Positions 7,001-10,564 of a DNA stretch of 10,564 bases are shown here, in pieces. The stretch comes from Lachnospiraceae bacterium. Its GTDB lineage: Bacteria; Bacillota_A; Clostridia; Lachnospirales; Lachnospiraceae. The translations under genes were made by a program, and so were the position numbers. The first letter of the stretch is position 1; each line of letters starts with the position of its first letter. Under the pieces are notes generated by a model that made no database searches, was not told the origin of the DNA, and saw nothing but the letters and a program-made list of their open reading frames with translations. The stretch covers positions 1 to 10,564 of the forward strand of contig JAILOC010000018.1 in the NCBI GenBank assembly GCA_024691045.1, given 5' to 3'.

Positions 7001-9693
7001 GTGTAAAGAGCATTGAGAATCATGCATTTGCCAATGATGATTCCCTTACGGGAGTCAGATTTGACTCTGCACTCAGCAGCCTCGGTGTTGCTCCTTTCAG
7101 GGTCAATATGTATAACCGCAGCAGCGGAGTAACCTATCCAACACATTCATCATCTCTTTCAAATGTAGATTTCCAGGATAATTCGTACTTCAAGACCGAG
7201 AACGGTATTATTTATTCTCTTGATAATTCGGGTGCCAAGAATGCACTGATCGAATTCCTTCCCGGAAGAACCGCAGGAACCATCCAGCCCGGTGAGACCA
7301 AGGGAATAAAGGGAGTTTCCGAGGAAGCTTTTGCCGATACCGCGGTCAACGTTGTCAATCTTGAAAATGCTTCATTTACCAATCTGCCTTCATTAGCGTT
7401 TGAGGATACCAGCCAGCTTGTTACGGTAACACTTCCCCAGACCTGCTCACGTATAGACAGCATGGCATTCAAGGGTTCGGCGATCAAGAACCTGACCGTT
7501 ATGAACAACGATCTGTACTGGCAGAACGGCGGTCTTGATCTGATAACCACAACCATGACAGATCCTAACGATGATACATCGGATCACGGCGGCGTATCTG
7601 AATCTGCCAACAGCAGGCTGACGGTTTATGCTCCTGCAGAGACCGATGCAAACGGCAATGTTACGGATAAGAGCAGGGCATACGAACTGTTTGAGGGACA
7701 TAAGTATCTTGTACAGGCATTTACTCCCATCAAGCATTTCTACATAAGCTACTATGATTACAAGGATGAGAACGCTACCAAGGCTACTCTCGAGTTTACC
7801 GATGAGTATGTTGAGGGAGACCAGGTCATCCTCAGAGATCCCATCATGGATCCCGACAACAAGCATTCAAATGCCGGATTTGCCTTCGAGTATTATTACA
7901 ATATGTATGATACCGAGGAGACCTACGATTACAGATCCAGCTTCAATATCACAGAGGATATCACTCTTGTTGCTAAGTATAAGGGACTTAATGAATCCTA
8001 TACCGCAGCATTCTATGATACCGATCCCGATACCGGTGCTACCGGAGCGGTACTTGTTGATAACGTTCCTGTTTTAACCTCCGTTGAAAGCGGTGTTACC
8101 AAGTATTACATCAATCCCAACCTCATCTCGGGACTTATGCCCACGGCCAAGACCGGATACACCTTCCAGACCTGGACAAGGATCGATCCCAGAGACGGCA
8201 TTCTTTTCACCATAGATCAGGTGGAAGAGAAGGACGGAGTCATCAAGTTCTATGCCAAGTACACTTCCGGAAACGGAGGTAACGGCGGAAACGGCGGCGG
8301 AACAGTAGGCCCCGGCCAGCTTAAGGTCACATATTATCTTCCCGACGGAAGCCTGTATCAGACCTGGGGAGTCGATCCCGGCAACAAAGCATTTGACATA
8401 GTCGTTCCCGGATACTCCAGAACCGAGTGGAAGTGGTCACCTGATGTTAACGAGACGGTCATCAATTCCGATACCAAGTTTGTGCTCGTTCCCATTGACG
8501 GAACAGATCCCACTTCTTCGGATAAGTACACCGCAACCTATTATTACACCGACGGTGTCACCGTTTACCAGACACTTTCGATAGAAAAGGGCGGCACACC
8601 TCCCGATCTCATGATGCCTTCAGGATATAAGCAGTGCAAGTGGTCACCTTCTCCTTCATCCGTAACCATGGATAAGAATATGAGATTCACCATGGTCAAC
8701 AACCCCGATTATAACGGTGCGGATGATTATAACGGACCTTACTACACACTTACCGTAGTGGGCGGTTCCGGATCCGGAAGCTACAAGCCCGGAGCACAGG
8801 TCGTAATAGTTGCGAACGAAGCGAAGACCGGTACCGTATTCAGCAGCTGGACCATTTCTCCTTCAACCGCACCTATTGCCTCCAAGGCACTTTCCGCTAC
8901 CGTAGTTACCATGCCCGGTGAGAATGTGACCGTAACGGCCAACTTTGTAGCCAAGACCGCAGGCAACGGAAATAACGGTGCTGGCGGAAACGGATCGGGC
9001 GGAAATAACGGCGGAGGAAATACCAATTACTGGCCTTCGACCGGCAACGTGCCCAGAAGCAGCGGAACAACCGTTGTCATAGACAAGAACGGTCTTTCCA
9101 ATACCGGTGTTGTATCCGCAACCGTCAACGGTTCAACCGATAACTTCACCATCAAGATCACCGAGAGCCAGACTGCCAATAAGCTTGTTCTCGATGCACT
9201 GCTCAAGAAGTACGGAACCCTTGACAATATCATTTACTTCCCGTTCGATATCAGCCTTTATGATGCAGCGGGAACCACACAGATAACCGACACATCGGGC
9301 CTTACCATTACGATCACGATCCCGCTTCCCGATTCAATGGTAGGATATGCCGCCAACAATAAGGTTGCTGTAATCACCAATAATGAGATCGATCCTCTCA
9401 ATGCGAGATTCACGACCATTAACGGTGTGCCCTGTGTAACCTTCACCTGTACACATTTCTCACCTTACGTAATTTACGTAAATACTGTTGAGATGACTGC
9501 GGGAAGTGACGGAAGCGGAGCCGGAAACGGTCTGGACAATACACCCAAGACCGCTGACTTCATCCATCCGAAGTGGTTCATATCGATTGCATTGTTCGCA
9601 ATCTCCATTGTTCTCTTCCTTATGAAGGACAAGAAGATCGCAAAGCCTGTAAAGGCTAATACCGGGAATAATGCACCGGGAAGAAGACAATGA
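4042..9693 (+). CDS. Giant BspA-type leucine-rich-repeat surface protein with InlB-like repeats and TPKTAD sorting signal
   Basis: This is a secreted, cell-wall-anchored protein of 1883 residues, probably an adhesin or ligand-binding protein; its ligand is unknown. Order of parts: signal peptide (1 to about 46, cleavage near VQA-AN); an unrecognised beta-rich region (about 47-345); a BspA/LRR_5 block (about 350-525) with the 'IGDYAFYRCTALSGITF' pattern; a divergent region with one more LRR pair (about 674-725); a third LRR block (about 867-1165) that includes an ENGIIYSLDNSG insert typical of the family; Flg_new/InlB-like beta repeats (about 1233-1408); a Gly/Asn linker (1409-1425); two related KWSP repeats (1427-1483, 1496-1552); a divergent InlB-type repeat (1568-1635); a second Gly/Asn linker (1641-1662); and a beta domain ending CVTFTCTHFSPYVIYV. 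It closes with TPKTAD (1834-1839), a hydrophobic helix (1845-1861) and KDKK. The tail then continues about 18 residues, longer than usual. The sortase gene ends 41 bases upstream. Domain boundaries are by eye; the adhesin role is inferred. Confidence 0.93.
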   Translation: MANKKGIKRRMKKQVRRTLGALFMVAAILVAMIPTRSIQGGEVQAANSCNGTDVKEYYIIKSGTATTKTPLSQIPFVDPATTVYITGDMKFQFAYVNAIGIDQPGDTNKFAVILGYDPSGAVDSSGSLVIPEYVQSYKKLSDAEGYCLANVSGDFLFYRSIDRYEFQVEVKSGTTNPIEDGPGAPYFDKYSAGSQTLYGILQGYVPEDKRDNPGYYELVKPNRIGLFRVDEKTIREVDDSGAETGDVIYTYVVENTMYYPCKADNSDIWKAIDKGSLFYRDETVSDSDDGRFKQCTDASRQYVDNIAVRYIGNQFSYYDTTSKTYKVSPDDIDDLHPSNGVFADTKGGNIVNLSIPSTMEGIGDYAFYRCTALSGITFSNGLVAIGNHAFDGCRSLSSVGMPESPRITTLGAYAFKNCASLKNIYIPHSISMLCDGVFENCTGLTVMDLSGDINSNPTAEKSQLEYIGNHIFYGCSNLTTVILPSKLGEGYTSDVDLSNPANSGAHALNINMFEDCPNLEKITVVSPNVYFVSDDHTECGFDVEGSTSFHSQLVSDKFYFESIDPAAAKPPKDNIGALHYMCQNMSAGYEFTYKYFGKELYEKTVTEQNADASGLMYDASGNPVPGGKAIYQVNDTNTLCGFDTIETSSLKVGSLSFPEAFGPYHIESLPDGRFQDTCSLCKVTLPSSINRIGARAFKGCHNLEFVVFENDQVQIGDEAFKTQETTTHSCGASGAPASDASGYPKTKLYFVTTISADCTPFAYAMSAGGKYNHPSQKEAWPILFSGFPQLLEISYNPEKNCAELVNFPTEGSLSTYAAATNKYLNAEEKAAISHYLTERNTKSRDEIAVSGTTYDKQLVEVCRELFIPKGVESIQDGLFAANTVGFPMAVNTTGLTAIDVEYVKDASGDPVLDSNGRVQITAAGSDFAGCSTLTALTLSGENNLEIPDYGFYNCDGMTYVYSTQPVDNIGEEAFADCGALGNVEMYGVKSIENHAFANDDSLTGVRFDSALSSLGVAPFRVNMYNRSSGVTYPTHSSSLSNVDFQDNSYFKTENGIIYSLDNSGAKNALIEFLPGRTAGTIQPGETKGIKGVSEEAFADTAVNVVNLENASFTNLPSLAFEDTSQLVTVTLPQTCSRIDSMAFKGSAIKNLTVMNNDLYWQNGGLDLITTTMTDPNDDTSDHGGVSESANSRLTVYAPAETDANGNVTDKSRAYELFEGHKYLVQAFTPIKHFYISYYDYKDENATKATLEFTDEYVEGDQVILRDPIMDPDNKHSNAGFAFEYYYNMYDTEETYDYRSSFNITEDITLVAKYKGLNESYTAAFYDTDPDTGATGAVLVDNVPVLTSVESGVTKYYINPNLISGLMPTAKTGYTFQTWTRIDPRDGILFTIDQVEEKDGVIKFYAKYTSGNGGNGGNGGGTVGPGQLKVTYYLPDGSLYQTWGVDPGNKAFDIVVPGYSRTEWKWSPDVNETVINSDTKFVLVPIDGTDPTSSDKYTATYYYTDGVTVYQTLSIEKGGTPPDLMMPSGYKQCKWSPSPSSVTMDKNMRFTMVNNPDYNGADDYNGPYYTLTVVGGSGSGSYKPGAQVVIVANEAKTGTVFSSWTISPSTAPIASKALSATVVTMPGENVTVTANFVAKTAGNGNNGAGGNGSGGNNGGGNTNYWPSTGNVPRSSGTTVVIDKNGLSNTGVVSATVNGSTDNFTIKITESQTANKLVLDALLKKYGTLDNIIYFPFDISLYDAAGTTQITDTSGLTITITIPLPDSMVGYAANNKVAVITNNEIDPLNARFTTINGVPCVTFTCTHFSPYVIYVNTVEMTAGSDGSGAGNGLDNTPKTADFIHPKWFISIALFAISIVLFLMKDKKIAKPVKANTGNNAPGRRQ
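5090..5616 (+). repeat. First BspA-type LRR block (protein-level repeats)
   Basis: At least six imperfect units of about 23 residues follow the pattern I-x-x-x-A-F-x-x-C-x-x-L-x-x-V/I-x-I/L-P. Examples are IGDYAFYRCTALSGITF, IGNHAFDGCRSLSSVGM, LGAYAFKNCASLKNIYIP, CDGVFENCTGLTVMDL and IGNHIFYGCSNLTTVILP. Similar units recur at about 6061-6216 and 6640-7536 in the same protein and in the next gene. The DNA copies are diverged, so this is a protein repeat rather than a recent DNA duplication. Confidence 0.9.
8266..8304 (+). repeat. First Gly/Asn-rich linker, 9-base tandem repeat
   Basis: GGAAACGGA, GGTAACGGC and GGAAACGGC follow one another, with a trailing GGCGGA, and encode GNGGNGGNGGG. It joins the InlB-like repeats to the KWSP repeat pair and is probably a flexible hinge. 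The units are in multiples of three, so copy-number change would lengthen or shorten the hinge without a frameshift. Confidence 0.8.
8320..8697 (+). repeat. Pair of diverged KWSP beta repeats
   Basis: Residues 1427-1483 (8320-8490) and 1496-1552 (8527-8697) align without large gaps. Shared positions include TYY..DG...YQT, a central Gly, a Pro before Gly-Tyr, then KWSP and an ending of hydrophobic residues after a Lys/Asp turn. The 12 bases AAGTGGTCACCT are identical in both copies (8431-8442 and 8638-8649). The shape resembles a minimal beta-grasp repeat; I do not recognise a named family. Confidence 0.75.
8962..9027 (+). repeat. Second Gly/Asn-rich linker
   Basis: This stretch encodes about 22 residues of almost only Gly and Asn (GNGNNGAGGNGSGG followed by NNGGGNTN), built from degenerate GGAAACGGA/GGAAATAACGGC units like those at 8266-8304. 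It separates the divergent InlB-type repeat from the pre-anchor beta domain, so it probably acts as the hinge closest to the wall. Confidence 0.75.
9541..9672 (+). other. Cell-wall sorting signal (TPKTAD) of the giant LRR protein
   Basis: The segment encodes TPKTADFIHPKW, then a hydrophobic stretch FISIALFAISIVLFLM, then KDKK and a basic tail. This is the three-part layout of a Gram-positive sorting signal: motif, membrane helix, positive charges. The motif lacks the Leu of LPXTG and has Ala in place of Gly. It is closer to the N/S/P-P-x-T-G/N motifs known for class B sortases, which fits the sortase encoded immediately upstream. The exact cleavage bond (Thr-Ala) is inferred. Confidence 0.82.
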
Positions 9694-9745
9694 CCGGAAA
9701 AAATGCTTTTGAAAGCAGGTATTAAACAGTCCGAAAGTTACTGTA

Positions 9746-9751
9746 AAAGGA
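9746..9751 (+). promoter_or_regulatory. Ribosome binding site of the second LRR gene
   Basis: AAAGGA lies 7 bases before ATG 9759. It is weaker than the GGGAGG of the preceding gene but well placed. No promoter with acceptable -35/-10 spacing and no terminator is seen in the 65-base gap (9694-9758), so the gene is probably read from the upstream transcript. Confidence 0.65.
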
Positions 9752-9758
9752 AACTTTA

Positions 9759-10564
9759 ATGAAAAGAATCAGAAAGCTGTTAGGAGTGATCCTGATAATA
9801 GTCGCTTTACTCGTGATGCAGCTTCCTCCTCTGGGGGCGGATGCTGCATCCGTCCCCGAGTTTTCTGTTACGGGGTCGGGTACGCTTGTTTCGTACAACG
9901 GAACTGCGACAGATGTCGTTATCCCCTCCACTGTCATCGAGATAGCAACCGATGCGTTCAGGGACAACGATCATATCCGTACAGTCACTATCCCTAACAG
10001 TGTAAAGAAGATAAATGAATATGCATTCTGGGACTGCGACAGGCTTCAGAGTGTCACAATCGGCTCCGGCCTTACGAAGATTGATGATTTCGTCTTTGCA
10101 AACTGCATGGGCCTGGTTTCCGTTAATATTCCATCCAATATCAAATCCGTCGGGATTTATGCATTCGAAGATGATGTCAATCTTGAATCCGTAACCTTTA
10201 CAGAGCATACCCGGAACATACATGAAAGTGCTTTCGACGGATGTTATAAGCTTGTAATATTCGCACCTGAAGGATCGTATGCCTGGAAATATGCCCAGGG
10301 CTTCTATGTCAGACAGTCCAAATTCACGATCTACGAAGATACCGGAATGATCGATGTAATAGATGAGACCGTAACTCATGACGAACCGGATACTGAGGAT
10401 GTATCCGGTAACGGAGAGACCGAAGTTGTTGATGAGACTGACCCTTACGGCGAGCCCGGCGCTTATACCACCGAATTCGAGATAACCCAGCGTCCCGACG
10501 GAACATACACCGCAGTTGCCGTCAATCAGAATACAGATATCTACGGTCAGACACATGTTGTCGG
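9759..10564 (+). CDS. Second BspA-type LRR secreted protein (3' partial)
   Basis: The frame is open from ATG 9759 to the window end (268 codons plus 2 bases, no stop). It begins with a signal peptide, MKRIRKLLGVILIIVALLVM followed by QLPPLGADA, with cleavage near ADA-AS (about residue 29). The peptide has the same layout as that of the preceding protein. Residues 40-168 hold five or so LRR_5 units (IATDAFRDNDHIRTVTIP, INEYAFWDCDRLQSVTIG, IDDFVFANCMGLVSVNIP, VGIYAFEDDVNLESVTF). They are closed by the family's usual cap EGSYAWKYAQGFYV (171-184). An Asp/Glu/Thr-rich linker (about 193-235) then leads into a new beta segment (YTTEFEITQRPDGTYTAV) that I do not recognise. Its role is probably surface binding; whether it carries its own sorting signal cannot be seen. 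It lies 65 bases after the giant LRR gene, apparently in the same operon. Confidence 0.9.
   Translation, partial: MKRIRKLLGVILIIVALLVMQLPPLGADAASVPEFSVTGSGTLVSYNGTATDVVIPSTVIEIATDAFRDNDHIRTVTIPNSVKKINEYAFWDCDRLQSVTIGSGLTKIDDFVFANCMGLVSVNIPSNIKSVGIYAFEDDVNLESVTFTEHTRNIHESAFDGCYKLVIFAPEGSYAWKYAQGFYVRQSKFTIYEDTGMIDVIDETVTHDEPDTEDVSGNGETEVVDETDPYGEPGAYTTEFEITQRPDGTYTAVAVNQNTDIYGQTHVV

Noticed and set aside
8266..9027. Gly/Asn-coding repeats as a phase-variation switch or CRISPR-like array.
   Set aside because: Units are 9-base, imperfect and in frame, so slippage would alter hinge length but not switch the gene off. There are no regular spacers.
9704..9717. TGCTTTTGAAAGCA hairpin between the two LRR genes as a terminator.
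   Set aside because: The stem is 5-6 bp with a tiny loop, AT-rich, and no U-tract follows, so it would terminate poorly if at all.
9807..10556. Long open frame on the minus strand (249 codons) opposite the window's 3' end.
   Set aside because: The plus strand over the same stretch encodes a clear signal peptide and LRR_5 repeats from ATG 9759. The minus-strand translation has no recognisable domain and no ribosome binding site, and fits as a shadow of the biased codon use.

Overview
The window looks like chromosomal DNA from a Gram-positive member of the Clostridia, most likely a Lachnospiraceae-type gut or rumen bacterium. This is an inference from three things: the form of LeuRS ([12 protein letters not shown] variant of the HIGH region, about 804 residues), a class B sortase, and very large BspA-type leucine-rich-repeat (LRR) surface proteins with a PKT[AG]D-like anchor. 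Every gene I can support is on the + strand, and coding sequence fills almost the whole window.

Layout. Bases 1-193 are the 3' end of an elongation factor G-family GTPase, closed by a strong intrinsic terminator (245-274). A near-consensus promoter (329-357) and a good ribosome binding site then precede leuS (407-2821). Six bases after leuS, with no visible ribosome binding site of its own, comes a class B-type sortase (2828-4000) that has a long cytoplasmic N-terminal extension. After 41 bases comes a huge secreted, wall-anchored protein of 1883 residues (4042-9693). It has a signal peptide, an unrecognised N-terminal region, BspA-type LRR blocks, InlB/Flg_new-like beta repeats, two Gly/Asn-rich linkers, a conserved-looking pre-anchor beta domain and a TPKTAD sorting signal. 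After a further 65 bases a second signal-peptide-bearing BspA-type LRR protein begins (9759) and runs off the window end. It is the only gene cut at that side.

How the genes fit together. No terminator is visible between leuS and the window end, so leuS, the sortase and both LRR proteins could be one transcript started at 329-357. The clearest functional link is sortase to substrate. The giant protein ends in a non-canonical TPKTAD motif, hydrophobic helix and positive tail, and the sortase next door is of the class that typically uses N/S/P-P-x-T-G/N-type motifs rather than LPXTG. The locus therefore reads as a self-contained surface-display module (transpeptidase plus BspA-like adhesin or binding proteins) placed behind a housekeeping tRNA-synthetase gene. 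I see no CRISPR array, tRNA, rRNA, transposase, integrase or phage gene. No gene-free stretch exceeds 300 bases; the longest is 194-406.
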